DNA from: Anaerosporobacter faecicola
GTDB lineage: Bacteria > Bacillota > Clostridia > Lachnospirales > Lachnospiraceae
Reading direction: 5' to 3'
NCBI RefSeq assembly: GCF_012070565.1
Contig: NZ_JAAQRO010000010.1
Location: 62,001 to 126,000, forward strand
Length of the DNA: 64,000 nt
Below, in pieces: positions 18,476 through 28,074 of the stretch (positions are counted from its first letter, which is position 1; each line of letters opens with the position of its first letter). The notes under the pieces were generated by a model, which saw only the letters and a list, made by a program, of their open reading frames with translations, made no database searches and was not told the DNA's origin. Made by a program: the position numbers and the translations under genes.

Positions 18476-19189
18476 ATGAATGCTAAATTCACAGTCTTAA
18501 TTATAGAAGATGAGGAAAACATAGCTAGTTTTATTAAGAACACCTTACAAAATCATTCATATCGAGTTTTATTGGCCTATACTGGACAGCAAGGGCTCGA
18601 TATTATTAATTCCCAATGCCCTGATATTATCTTACTAGATCTTGGTTTACCTGATATGAACGGAACAGAGATTATTAAAAGTGTACGTACTTGGTCTAGT
18701 AACCCAATCGTTGTTGTTTCAGCTCGAACGCAAGAATACGAAAAAGTGGAAGCCTTGGAACTTGGCGCAGACGACTATATCACTAAGCCATTTGGCACCA
18801 ATGAGTTAATTGCCAGAATCCGAACTTCTCTTCGACACAGTAACCGTTTGCTCAATGATTCTCCACTCTATAAACGACCTTATCAATATGGTGATTTACA
18901 CATTGATTTCAGCAAACGTCAAGTGTTGATTAATGGACAAGAGATTCATCTTACACCAGTTGAATATAAGATTGTATCTTATTTGGCTCAGAACTCAGGA
19001 AAAGTAGTCACCCACTCTTCTCTTATGACTTATGTTTGGGGACCATACACCGATACAGATAATAAGATTCTTCGTGTTAATATGGCAAACATTCGAAGAA
19101 AACTAGAAAAGAATCCAGCCGAGCCCATCTATATCTATACTGAAGTTGGTATCGGTTATCGTATGAAAGAAGACGAATATAACGCATAA
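18476..19189 (+). CDS. KdpE-like response regulator (OmpR family)
   Basis: 237 residues. The receiver domain has the acidic pair EDE at 11-13, phospho-acceptor Asp 55 (IILLDLGLPD) and Lys in ITKPFG. A winged-helix DNA-binding domain follows (LTPVEYKIVSYLA, then NIRRKLEKNP and VGIGYRM). The start at 18476 follows AAGGAGG, one base after the kinase stop, so the two are translated together. Its closest relatives by pattern are KdpE proteins. Likely targets, potassium uptake genes, are inferred. Confidence 0.9.
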   Translation: MNAKFTVLIIEDEENIASFIKNTLQNHSYRVLLAYTGQQGLDIINSQCPDIILLDLGLPDMNGTEIIKSVRTWSSNPIVVVSARTQEYEKVEALELGADDYITKPFGTNELIARIRTSLRHSNRLLNDSPLYKRPYQYGDLHIDFSKRQVLINGQEIHLTPVEYKIVSYLAQNSGKVVTHSSLMTYVWGPYTDTDNKILRVNMANIRRKLEKNPAEPIYIYTEVGIGYRMKEDEYNA

Positions 19190-19197
19190 GAACAAAG

Positions 19198-19274
19198 TGT
19201 ACTTCGCACAGTCAGCTTTAACTGACATCTACCTTATGTGCGAGTGCACATCCCCCGAAGGGTTTCTATATAGG
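19198..19274 (+). repeat. Hairpin repeat element, copy 2
   Basis: GTGTACTTCGCACA pairs with TGTGCGAGTGCAC (one bulge) around an inner GTCAG-CTTTAA-CTGAC hairpin. The right part ATGTGC-GAGT-GCACAT plus CCCCCGAAGGG and TTTCTATAT repeats the element at 266-301. A further hairpin TATAGGAAAGTC/GACTCTCCTATTATA follows at 19268-19301. It lies just past the response regulator stop. Confidence 0.55.
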
Positions 19275-19310
19275 AAAGTCCTCCGACTCTCCTATTATAG
19301 AACAAATAAA

Positions 19311-19354
19311 GGACATCTGCTGGGTCATTAAGCAGATGCCCTTTTATTTTATTT
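19311..19354. terminator. Terminator between kdpE-like and pyk
   Basis: GGACATCTGCT pairs with AGCAGATGCCC around a nine-base loop, followed by TTTTATTTTATTTT. It ends the plus-strand two-component genes. It could also catch pyk transcripts from the other side. Confidence 0.85.
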
Positions 19355-19429
19355 TAATATCCGCACAGAAAATTCAAAAATTATACTTTTAGCTAGAATA
19401 GCTAGAACAAATTCTAAAAATTCTAATTC

Positions 19430-20845
19430 TTATACAACTTCAACCTTTATCATATTCGTTGTACCAGATTTTCCAATTGGTACACCTGAAGTGATAACAA
19501 TTACATCCCCATTTGATAGATATCCTTGTTGCTTTGTCGTTGAGATTGCATAATCAAATAATTCAAATACTTCACTCTTTTCTTGTAATAATACTGGTTC
19601 AATTCCCCAAGACAGGTTCAACTGACGGCATACCCGTTCTTCCGTTGTACAACCGATTATATTGCAAGATGGACGATATCTTGAAATCATACGAGCAGAA
19701 CGTCCCGATTTGGTTACAGTTACAATTGCTTTGGCATTCAAATCCAATGCGGTCGTACAAGTTGCATGACAAATTGCATCCGTAATATCCGGATTTGCTT
19801 TTCGATTCTTATTAAAGAATCGTTTTCTAAAATCAATATCTGATTCCGTTTTCAATGCAATACGAATCATGGTTTGCAAAGCTTCAACGGGATAACTACC
19901 TGCAGCTGTTTCTCCAGACAACATAATTGCACTGGTCCCATCATAGATTGCATTAGCTACATCGGTAGTCTCTGCCCTTGTTGGTCTAGGATTCTTCATC
20001 ATTGAATCCAACATCTGTGTTGCTGTAATAACTTGTTTACCTGATTCATACACTTTACGAATGATCATCTTCTGAATTACTGGCACTTCTTCTAGAGGAA
20101 TCTCAACACCCATATCTCCTCTAGCAATCATGATTCCATCAGAAACTTGAATGATATCGTCAATATTTTCAACACCTTCTTGATTTTCAATCTTGGCTAT
20201 GATATTGATCTTTTCTCCCTGGTTTTCTGCAAGCAATGTACGTATCTGATTGATATCTTCAGCTGAACGAACAAAGGAAGCGGCAATAAAATCAACTTGC
20301 TGCTTAATACCATATAAGATATCCTCCCGATCCTTCTTGCTTAAATATGGCATGGAAAGATGTTCATCTGGAACATTTACACCTTTTTTACTTGATATAT
20401 AGCCATCATTCATTATTTTACATATAATATCTTTACCATCAAGACCAATAACTTGTGTCTCAATCAATCCATCATCAAACAAGATATGAGAACCAATTTG
20501 AATATCCTTATACAAATCCTTGTATGTGATACTAACACCTTCACTAGTACCTACTTTATCTTCCTGATAAAGTCGAAATGTTTGACCAGTTTGAAGAAAT
20601 ACTTTCTTTTCTTCAAAATCCTTTAATCGTATCTCTGGTCCTTTTGTATCCAATAGCATTGCTACTGGTTTTCCTTGTTCTTTCCTTATTCTACGTAGAC
20701 GTTCCATTCTCCCACCATGCTCTTCGTAATCACCATGTGAGAAATTAAACCTTGCTACATTCATTCCTTCCCGAACTAATGCTTCCATTATGTCTGGTTG
20801 ATCTGTCGATGGTCCCATTGTACAGATAATTTTTGTTTTTCTCAT
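19430..20845 (-). CDS. pyk: Pyruvate kinase
   Basis: 471 residues. It makes pyruvate and ATP from phosphoenolpyruvate and ADP. NFSHGDYEEHG near 34, the metal/PEP-site IAKIENQEGV, MIARGDMGVEIP (about 240) and the signature TATQMLDSM are present. It lacks the extra C-terminal PEP-utiliser domain of Bacillus enzymes, so it is the short form. It follows secDF by 30 bases on the same strand with a GGGAGGC ribosome site. It supplies pyruvate to the Pta-AckA branch encoded elsewhere in this window. Confidence 0.97.
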   Translation of the reverse strand: MRKTKIICTMGPSTDQPDIMEALVREGMNVARFNFSHGDYEEHGGRMERLRRIRKEQGKPVAMLLDTKGPEIRLKDFEEKKVFLQTGQTFRLYQEDKVGTSEGVSITYKDLYKDIQIGSHILFDDGLIETQVIGLDGKDIICKIMNDGYISSKKGVNVPDEHLSMPYLSKKDREDILYGIKQQVDFIAASFVRSAEDINQIRTLLAENQGEKINIIAKIENQEGVENIDDIIQVSDGIMIARGDMGVEIPLEEVPVIQKMIIRKVYESGKQVITATQMLDSMMKNPRPTRAETTDVANAIYDGTSAIMLSGETAAGSYPVEALQTMIRIALKTESDIDFRKRFFNKNRKANPDITDAICHATCTTALDLNAKAIVTVTKSGRSARMISRYRPSCNIIGCTTEERVCRQLNLSWGIEPVLLQEKSEVFELFDYAISTTKQQGYLSNGDVIVITSGVPIGKSGTTNMIKVEVV

Positions 20846-20875
20846 GCTGTCTGCCTCCCTAGATTCTATAACTGT

Positions 20876-23056
20876 TTACGATACTGTTTTCTTGTTCTTC
20901 TTTAATTGCCACATACACCAAACAATACTTGCAATGCAAATAGAGGAATAGCAACCACTGATCAAACCAAAGAACATTGGTAATGCAAATTCTGTAATAG
21001 CAGATATACGGAACATACCTGCTGCTACCAATATGATTAATATACATAAACCTGTTGTAACTGATGTATTGACAGAACGTCTTAAAGTCTGTGATATACT
21101 TTCATTGACAAGCGCAATAAAACTAATCTTTGGATTTGCTTTTGCATTTTCACGGATTCTATCATACAGTACGATGGTATCATTAATGGAGTAACCAATA
21201 ATAGTCAAGGTAACTGCTACAAAAGAATCATTTAGTGGAATCTTAAATACAACAAATGCAAAAAATACGATCAAAACATCATGAAGCAAAGCTAACATTC
21301 CTGTCAAACCTGCTGCTAATCCGTGAATTGTTGAGAAACGGATCCATACGTAAATGATGATAAACACAAAAGCCAAAACAATTGCGATTCCCGCATCTTT
21401 CAAAGCTTGTTTACCAATGTAAGGTTCTACTGCATAGGTCTCTTCCAGTTCTGCCTGATAGGTCGTATGTAAGATTTCTGTAATCTCCTTTTGTTCTTCT
21501 GGTGAGATACCTGTTGTTCCAGCCAAAGTAACTACTACTTGTTTTTCATGGTTTTGACGATTATCTGATACTTGAATGGTGACTGGTCTGTCTGTAACTT
21601 GATTAATCGTCTTTTCGATTGCTTCTGTATCTCCTTCTTCTTCAACCGAATAGGTTAATACAACACCACCAGTAAACTGTGTATCTAATTTAATACCATT
21701 AATAAAGCAACCAATAATACCAATTAGTAATAAGGCAGCTGAGATCAGAGCAAATTTCTTTCTGTTCTCGAAAAACAATTTTACTGTTGTTTCTTTTCTA
21801 CGTATAAAATATTTCTCTTTATTATATTTTCTATATTCTAATATACCTACTAATAAATGTTTGGAAACACTAACACCAACAAGAAGGTTAAAGATCATAC
21901 CCATCAATAAAGTGTATCCAAAACTTAGCATGGAACCTGACCCGAAGATCATCAAAATAATTGCTACGATTGCTGTTGTAAGATTACCGTCTAATACAGA
22001 AGAGAATGCATTCTTATAACCATTCTTTACTGCTGTACGAATCGTTAAACCTTTCTTAATCTCATCTGCAATACGTTCAGAAATAATAATGTTCGTATCA
22101 ACTGCCATTCCTAAGGATAGGATAATACCCGCAATACCAGTAAGTGTTAACGTATACTGTGGTACGGATACAGACAGTAACTGCAATGCCATCTGAAGAA
22201 CCAATGTCAGACAAGCGATAATTCCAGGCAATTTATATTGCAATATCATAAATACACAGATAACAACAAATGCTATTGCACCTGCATAGATCATAATCTG
22301 TAATGCATGACTACCTAATGATGGACTAATCGTACTAAAGTTACTTGTTTTTAAAGAAAAAGGCAATGCACCAGCATTGATCTTATCTGCTAATTCCTTG
22401 GCAGCTTTATAGGATTCCATATTGTCGATTGAAGCATTACCACCACTGATCTTTGCTTGCACTTGTGGGTTTGATATCTGTTCTTCATCCATATAGATGC
22501 CCATGTTCTGTCCAACTAAATCTCCTGTAGCCTTTTCAAACAATTCGGCACCTTTTGTATCGAATGTTAGATGTACCATATACTGTGTTCCCACACCAGA
22601 TGTATCTTGTCCAGGTTCAGCTTTTAAAACATTCTTTCCTTCTAACAGAACATTACCATCTGGATCACGAAATGTTAATTTCGCCATCTCACCTAATTCT
22701 GCAATTGCTTCCTCTGGATTAAAATCTGTCTCCCCAGATTTCCAAGGGAAACGTACAATAATATATCCGCCCTTTTTGTCAACGGTAACTTCACGGTCTG
22801 CAATATTTTTGGAATCTAATCTTGTTTCTATGATCGTCCTAGCTGAATCTAATTCAGAGGATGATGGTTTTCGATCTATTCCATCGGCTTCAAATACAAC
22901 CTCTACGCCTCCTCGTATATCAATACCATAACGCATCTGAGTGATTGGCTTTACAGCATCACCAATTCCAACAACTGCGATAATGACAAATGCAAGGATA
23001 ACTCCCATAAGAATTATCATATTTCTCTTGTTCTTTTTCACTTTTCTGTCCTCCAT
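20876..23056 (-). CDS. secDF: Fused protein-export membrane protein SecDF
   Basis: 726 residues. The SecD half (about 1-405) has the first helix, the periplasmic domain and five more helices including AVDTNIIISERI. The SecF half (about 425-725) repeats the layout with TIIGYSINDTIVLYDRIREN. SecDF uses the ion gradient to assist release of proteins from SecYEG outside the membrane. Fusion of D and F is common in Firmicutes. Length matches the fused family (about 720-760). Confidence 0.95.
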   Translation of the reverse strand: MEDRKVKKNKRNMIILMGVILAFVIIAVVGIGDAVKPITQMRYGIDIRGGVEVVFEADGIDRKPSSSELDSARTIIETRLDSKNIADREVTVDKKGGYIIVRFPWKSGETDFNPEEAIAELGEMAKLTFRDPDGNVLLEGKNVLKAEPGQDTSGVGTQYMVHLTFDTKGAELFEKATGDLVGQNMGIYMDEEQISNPQVQAKISGGNASIDNMESYKAAKELADKINAGALPFSLKTSNFSTISPSLGSHALQIMIYAGAIAFVVICVFMILQYKLPGIIACLTLVLQMALQLLSVSVPQYTLTLTGIAGIILSLGMAVDTNIIISERIADEIKKGLTIRTAVKNGYKNAFSSVLDGNLTTAIVAIILMIFGSGSMLSFGYTLLMGMIFNLLVGVSVSKHLLVGILEYRKYNKEKYFIRRKETTVKLFFENRKKFALISAALLLIGIIGCFINGIKLDTQFTGGVVLTYSVEEEGDTEAIEKTINQVTDRPVTIQVSDNRQNHEKQVVVTLAGTTGISPEEQKEITEILHTTYQAELEETYAVEPYIGKQALKDAGIAIVLAFVFIIIYVWIRFSTIHGLAAGLTGMLALLHDVLIVFFAFVVFKIPLNDSFVAVTLTIIGYSINDTIVLYDRIRENAKANPKISFIALVNESISQTLRRSVNTSVTTGLCILIILVAAGMFRISAITEFALPMFFGLISGCYSSICIASIVWCMWQLKKNKKTVS

Positions 23057-23375
23057 CCTGATAACTTACCGTGTGATTCACGCACTTCAATTGGTTTATT
23101 TTACACACTTCTATCGCAGTATCCATTGTATCATAATCTACTTTTTCTATACGCTAAGATATTGCTAAGTTTCCTTGTTTTCCCTTCTGTTGCCACAAAA
23201 TTTTTCCCACTTCCATTTCTTCGTTTCCTATTTTCAATTATTTTGTTCTGTGATAAGATGTTAGTAGAGTGTAAAGTCTGTTATTATATTTCATTTCATA
23301 CAACTTGTAATAAGGACTTTTATGCTTGGATGTCATATTTTTTTTATAAAAGTAAATATAATAAGGGGGTTTATT
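23057..23375. other. Divergent intergenic region, secDF and GH9 gene
   Basis: 319 bases of AT-rich sequence between divergent genes. I see no gene, no strong hairpin and no clear consensus promoter on either strand. TTGTTC-16-TAGAGT near 23241 is a weak candidate for the GH9 gene. Confidence 0.5.
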
Positions 23376-24965
23376 ATGGTCAACATAATTACAAATCAAA
23401 TTGGTTATCAGTGTAAAGAGAAAAAAGTAGCTGTATTTCGTAATGTTACAGGAACATCTTTCTCTGTAGTTAATGCCAATACTGGTAAAGAAGTATACAA
23501 TTCCATTGTATCTTCTCCAATTGATAATGTTGCTTCTAATGAAGTAATCGTACTTGGTGATTTTTCTTCCGTTACCACGCCAGGAACTTATCAGATAAAA
23601 ATGGAAGGAGCAGGAGTTTCTTATCCATTCCGAATTGATGTTGATGTGTACAAGCCAGTTTTACGTGATCTTTTCCGCATGTATTATCTACAACGTTGTG
23701 GTTGTGAAGTTACAAAAGAATTAGGTGGAATCTATGCACATCCTGCTTGCCATACTTCATTAGCTACAATTTATGGAACAGACAAAAAAATTGATGTAAT
23801 TGGTGGATGGCATGATGCAGGGGATTATGGTCGCTATATTGTGGCTGCAGCCGTTACGATTGCTGATCTACTCTATGCCTATGAGGCCAATTGCTCTATC
23901 TTTGAAAAGAACTTTGATATACCAGAAAGTAATCAGACAACACCAGATCTTTTATGTGAAGTTCGTTATGAATTAGAATGGATGCTAAAGATGCAGGATC
24001 CAGAAACAGGTGGTGTTTATCACAAAGTTACCTGTGCCGGTTTCCCTGGTTTTGTTATGCCAGAAGAAGAAACTGAACCATTGATCGTATCTCCAATCTC
24101 TGTTACAGCAACAGCTTCTTTTGCTGCTTGTATCGCTCTTGCAATACCATTCTATTACAATTACGATGAAGAGTTCTGTAAAAAATGTTACCAAGCTGCT
24201 ACAAGAGCATGGGACGCTTTACAAGATTTACATATGCCAGGTGGCTTTAAGAACCCAGCAGATATTGTCACTGGGGAATATGCAGACGCAACGGATACAG
24301 ATGAAATCTATTGGGCTGCAGCGGAGATGTACAAACTAACAGGAAAGCAAATGTATCATGACGCATTCAAAAAACTGGTAACAGAAAAAGTATGGTTAGG
24401 TTATGGTTGGGAGGACGTTGGAAGCTTTGGTAATCGTGCTTACTTAACGACAAGTTTCCCAACAGATCACGAAGTCATGAATAAGATCACGGAATCGACT
24501 AAAGAGTATGGTAAACAATTATTCGAGGCTTCTAAAAAAGATGGTTATGGCGTTTCTTTAGGAAACTCCTATATCTGGGGTAGCAATATGGTAGTTGCAA
24601 ATAACGCATTGGTATTACTTGACTGCTATCATCTTACCAAAGATAAATCCTATCGATTTGCTGCAAAAGAACATCTTGATTACTTGTTCGGCAAGAATCC
24701 AATGGCAACCTGCTATGTAACGGGTCATGGTATTACATCGCCTATGCATCCTCATCACAGACCAAGTGTAGCCAAGAACAAACCAATGCCTGGTATGTTA
24801 GTTGGTGGCCCTGATGCAGGTCTGCACGACCCACAGGCTGTTGCTACTTTAACTGGTATGCCACCAGCCAAATGCTATGTCGATCATTTTGATAGTTATT
24901 CCACCAATGAAATTACAATCTATTGGAATGCACCATTAATCACTTTATTAGCAGAATTCATGTAG
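23376..24965 (+). CDS. Glycoside hydrolase family 9, cellodextrinase-like
   Basis: 529 residues. An N-terminal immunoglobulin-like CelD_N domain (about 1-90) precedes a GH9 catalytic domain. GGWHDAGDYGRY holds the catalytic base (Asp 147 or 150), HHRPS binds substrate, and STNEITIYWNAP holds the acid Glu 512. No signal peptide or binding module is present, so the enzyme probably acts in the cytoplasm on imported cello-oligosaccharides, like Butyrivibrio cellodextrinase Ced1. The ATG at 23376 follows GGGGG; the earlier in-frame ATG at 23322 lacks a site. It is monocistronic. Confidence 0.93.
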   Translation: MVNIITNQIGYQCKEKKVAVFRNVTGTSFSVVNANTGKEVYNSIVSSPIDNVASNEVIVLGDFSSVTTPGTYQIKMEGAGVSYPFRIDVDVYKPVLRDLFRMYYLQRCGCEVTKELGGIYAHPACHTSLATIYGTDKKIDVIGGWHDAGDYGRYIVAAAVTIADLLYAYEANCSIFEKNFDIPESNQTTPDLLCEVRYELEWMLKMQDPETGGVYHKVTCAGFPGFVMPEEETEPLIVSPISVTATASFAACIALAIPFYYNYDEEFCKKCYQAATRAWDALQDLHMPGGFKNPADIVTGEYADATDTDEIYWAAAEMYKLTGKQMYHDAFKKLVTEKVWLGYGWEDVGSFGNRAYLTTSFPTDHEVMNKITESTKEYGKQLFEASKKDGYGVSLGNSYIWGSNMVVANNALVLLDCYHLTKDKSYRFAAKEHLDYLFGKNPMATCYVTGHGITSPMHPHHRPSVAKNKPMPGMLVGGPDAGLHDPQAVATLTGMPPAKCYVDHFDSYSTNEITIYWNAPLITLLAEFM

Positions 24966-25055
24966 AGCAAGCGTTCTCTAAGATGAGAGAACAAAAAAGC
25001 CCTCCCCTTTGCACTGTTACAATTAAAATGCATTCCACTATTTTTACATAATGAA

Positions 25056-25125
25056 TAAAAAAGCTGTCTATTATAGAATTCAAAACATGTATTACATGCA
25101 ATGAATTCTATAACAAGACAGCTTT
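25056..25125. terminator. Bidirectional terminator after the GH9 gene
   Basis: AAAGCTGTCT-ATTATAGAATTC pairs with GAATTCTATAA-CAAGACAGCTTT around a loop holding a second small palindrome (ACATGTATTACATGC). A and T runs flank the stem. It separates convergent genes. A short GTTCTCT/AGAGAAC hairpin lies at 24974-24991. Confidence 0.82.
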
Positions 25126-25127
25126 AA

Positions 25128-25376
25128 TTATTGCAATCGTTCAAAACGACCTCTTGATACCGATAATCTCCCTTCACTCATGTATTGAATTACTTCGTAA
25201 GGTGAGATTCCCAACGCTTCTGCAACTTGAAGTGCATTGCTATTGGGATATTTTTTTAGATAATCATAGATTGCATCAAAGAATAAATTATCCGTTGTTT
25301 CGCAATCTTTGCAGGTATACTGCTTCACACGGGACTTAAAAACCTTTCTACAATGTTTACATACATTCGTATACAT
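25128..25376 (-). CDS. Small zinc-ribbon plus helix-turn-helix protein (YvyF-like)
   Basis: 82 residues. CKHC (7-10) and CKDC (22-25) form a zinc ribbon. The rest looks like a small winged or HTH fold (NSNALQVAEALGISPYEVIQYM). It resembles the flagellar-operon protein YvyF (TIGR03826) but has no flagellar neighbours here. It starts one base after the nfo stop and is probably co-transcribed with it. A regulatory or RNA/DNA-binding role is inferred. Confidence 0.7.
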   Translation of the reverse strand: MYTNVCKHCRKVFKSRVKQYTCKDCETTDNLFFDAIYDYLKKYPNSNALQVAEALGISPYEVIQYMSEGRLSVSRGRFERLQ

Positions 25377-25377
25377 C

Positions 25378-26319
25378 TTACTCTCCCAATATTTCTTCTT
25401 TTAATTTCGGATTAAATTCGCCTTTTCTTAGCATCTCAATTTCTTTTTTATATGGAGGAAATGATTTCTTTGAATCCTCTACAGATGGAATATATGGTGT
25501 TTCTAAGATTTTGGGTACATTTTCGAATGTTTTATGAGAAACAATATTGGATAATGCGTCAAACCCAATATATCCAAATCCAATGTTCTCGTGTCGATCT
25601 TTTGCAGCACCTCGTTCATTCTTACTATCATTAATATGGAACACCGCAATCTGGTCTTTCCCTACAAAATGATCAAACTGGTCAATCACCCCATCAAAAT
25701 CATGAATGATATCATACCCACTGTCATGAACATGGCACGTATCGAAACATACACGTAACTTGTCATTATAGATGACCTTATCATAAATTCGAGCAAGTTC
25801 TTCAAAACTACGACCGATTTCACTACCTTTTCCAGCCATCGTTTCCAATGCTACAAAAACCTCGGTATCTTTGGTCAATACTTCATTCAAACCCTTGATA
25901 ATCTGTTCCGTTCCTTTTTCTTCTCCTTCTCCTACATGGGCACCAGGATGAAGAACAAGAACTTTACTTCCCATTGCTTTTGTACGTTCAAGCTCTAATG
26001 CCAGAAAATCGACCGCAAGTTGAAATGTCTCTGGTTTTACACGATTACCAAGATTGATAATGTAAGGAGCATGAATAATCAAATCACTAATTCCATGTTC
26101 TTTCATAAAATTTTGACCAGCTTCAATATTCAAATCTTCAATTGCTTTTCTTCTAGTATTCTGTGGAGCACCTGTATATACCATAAATGTATTTGCGCCA
26201 TAGGAATATGCTTCCTTTGCTGAACCTAGAAACATATCTTTTCCGCTCATTCCTACATGGGAACCTATTTTTAGATTTTTTTCTTCCATATTGTATTCTT
26301 TCATATTACTCTCTTTCAT
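25378..26319 (-). CDS. nfo: Endonuclease IV (AP endonuclease)
   Basis: 313 residues if the first ATG is used; ATGs at residues 6 and 11 (26304, 26289) are possible and none has a strong ribosome site. The TIM-barrel core begins [10 protein letters not shown]. Metal ligands are in [32 protein letters not shown] and [11 protein letters not shown], then [10 protein letters not shown]. It cuts the backbone at abasic sites during base excision repair. The first ten residues are not part of the family core. It is followed directly by a zinc-ribbon gene. Confidence 0.94.
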   Translation of the reverse strand: MKESNMKEYNMEEKNLKIGSHVGMSGKDMFLGSAKEAYSYGANTFMVYTGAPQNTRRKAIEDLNIEAGQNFMKEHGISDLIIHAPYIINLGNRVKPETFQLAVDFLALELERTKAMGSKVLVLHPGAHVGEGEEKGTEQIIKGLNEVLTKDTEVFVALETMAGKGSEIGRSFEELARIYDKVIYNDKLRVCFDTCHVHDSGYDIIHDFDGVIDQFDHFVGKDQIAVFHINDSKNERGAAKDRHENIGFGYIGFDALSNIVSHKTFENVPKILETPYIPSVEDSKKSFPPYKKEIEMLRKGEFNPKLKEEILGE

Positions 26320-26401
26320 GTCTTTCTTTCAATTAATGTTATTCGTTTTATTAACAAAAACTGTTCTGCAGGTTGTACCCCTTACTATTTTACTATATTC
26401 C

Positions 26402-27955
26402 CTACATTTGTGTCGAGAAGATATTAAGAATGCTCTGATATAATTTCAATGCTGCAGGTCGACGATTCCATTCCTCAAAAGAAATTTCTTTGCTTACTTT
26501 TAAGGTTTTCATAAAATCTGCTTTGATATCTGCTATAATCTTCGCTTCTGACATAAAAACTCCACATTCATAATGCAGATAGAAACTGCGATAATCCATA
26601 TTAATCGTACCAACGATACCACAATTCTCATTGATAATTGATTTTGCATGAATGAAACCCGGTGTATACTCATAGATACGGATACCATTTTGTAGCAAAA
26701 CACCATAATTATAATTAGTCAGAATCTTAACATGTTTCTTGTCTGGTATGAATGGTGTAATGATCCGTACATCAACCCCACTTCTAGCTGCCATAATTAG
26801 TGCTAGTCTCATATCTTCCTCTAAGATTAGATATGGTGTGGTAATATAGAGGTAGTCATTCGCTGAATAAATAATCTGTTTATAAGTATTTTCAATAGGA
26901 TTACTAGGATTATTCACCGGACCATCGGCGACTACACAAGCAAACGTTTGATTTTTCTCAAACACATCAGTGGGTTTATATATGGTATAGTCAAGATATT
27001 CTCCTGAACTAGCAATTTCCCACATTTCTAAGAAGGTTACTGTTAATCCCCATACGGCATCTCCATAGACCCGTACAGCACTATCCTTCCACACACCAAA
27101 ACGTTCAATCAAATTTGCGTATTCGTCCGCAATATTCATACCACCTGTATATCCTATATTTCCATCAATAACAACTATCTTTTGATGGGATCGATAATTC
27201 ATATATAATTTGTCTGTATACTTGTGGATTGGATTGAATACCCGAACTTGAATTCCTTCATTCTCCAGTATCCTACGGAAATTCTTTGGCGTTCGGATCA
27301 TTGCACCAAAATCATCATACAGAAATTTTACTTCTACTCCTTCTTTGATCTTATCTAATAATATGGAATGAAGTTCGTCCCAAAGTCCACCTTCCGCAAC
27401 AATAAAGAATTCAATTAAAATGAAATGCTTCGCTTTTCGTATATCATCAAACATTGCATCAAATGTGTCTTCTCCCATGGCATAATAGGTTATTTGATTA
27501 TTCTTAAACATTGGAAAACCTTCAGAAACCATATAATTAGATACTCGCTCGATTTCTTTATAATCTTCTCGAATCTCCTCTAATATATGTTCTTCGTAGG
27601 TATGAAAAGTATTCCCCCGTTCGATCTTTGCCTTGATCACATTGCTTAATTTCTTATTCGCCGTTGACTTTCCCCATAAGGCGTACATAACATGTCCCGA
27701 TATCGGTAATAACAACACAATACAAACCCAGGCGATCTTATACGAAGGACTTCGATTATCATTGATTAACGTGATGACTACGAACAAACTTAATACTTCC
27801 AGAATTAAATAAAAATAAACTGTATAACTTCTTAACCATAAGGAAAGTGCTATGATCACCGAGAATTGAAGTAATACTAGTGCACCCACAAGCCCCGCTC
27901 GTAGAAATCCACTCAGATGGCTATTGAATTTTCCCTTTAACTGTTTAATTTTCAT
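26402..27955 (-). CDS. cls: Cardiolipin synthase (phospholipase D family)
   Basis: 517 residues. Two N-terminal membrane helices (about 17-70) are followed by two HKD catalytic motifs: HQKIVVIDGNIGYTGG near 260 and HAKSIINENCGIVGT near 440. It joins two phosphatidylglycerols, releasing glycerol, at the membrane. Length and layout match bacterial Cls. It complements the phosphatidylethanolamine genes at 36-38 kb in setting lipid composition. It is transcribed alone. Confidence 0.94.
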   Translation of the reverse strand: MKIKQLKGKFNSHLSGFLRAGLVGALVLLQFSVIIALSLWLRSYTVYFYLILEVLSLFVVITLINDNRSPSYKIAWVCIVLLLPISGHVMYALWGKSTANKKLSNVIKAKIERGNTFHTYEEHILEEIREDYKEIERVSNYMVSEGFPMFKNNQITYYAMGEDTFDAMFDDIRKAKHFILIEFFIVAEGGLWDELHSILLDKIKEGVEVKFLYDDFGAMIRTPKNFRRILENEGIQVRVFNPIHKYTDKLYMNYRSHQKIVVIDGNIGYTGGMNIADEYANLIERFGVWKDSAVRVYGDAVWGLTVTFLEMWEIASSGEYLDYTIYKPTDVFEKNQTFACVVADGPVNNPSNPIENTYKQIIYSANDYLYITTPYLILEEDMRLALIMAARSGVDVRIITPFIPDKKHVKILTNYNYGVLLQNGIRIYEYTPGFIHAKSIINENCGIVGTINMDYRSFYLHYECGVFMSEAKIIADIKADFMKTLKVSKEISFEEWNRRPAALKLYQSILNIFSTQM

Positions 27956-28074
27956 ACTCTAATCTCCCACCATTAAAGCGACCCTTATTCGCTCTTTGTT
28001 TCCTCAAAACTTTACTGTAAAATAAATTAACTTCACCCTTATTCGAATATCCCAATTTATATAACGATATTCCA

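Noticed and set aside
24974-24991. GTTCTCT/AGAGAAC hairpin as terminator of the GH9 gene
   Set aside because: The stem is followed by A, not T, on the plus strand; the hairpin at 25056-25125 is the better terminator.
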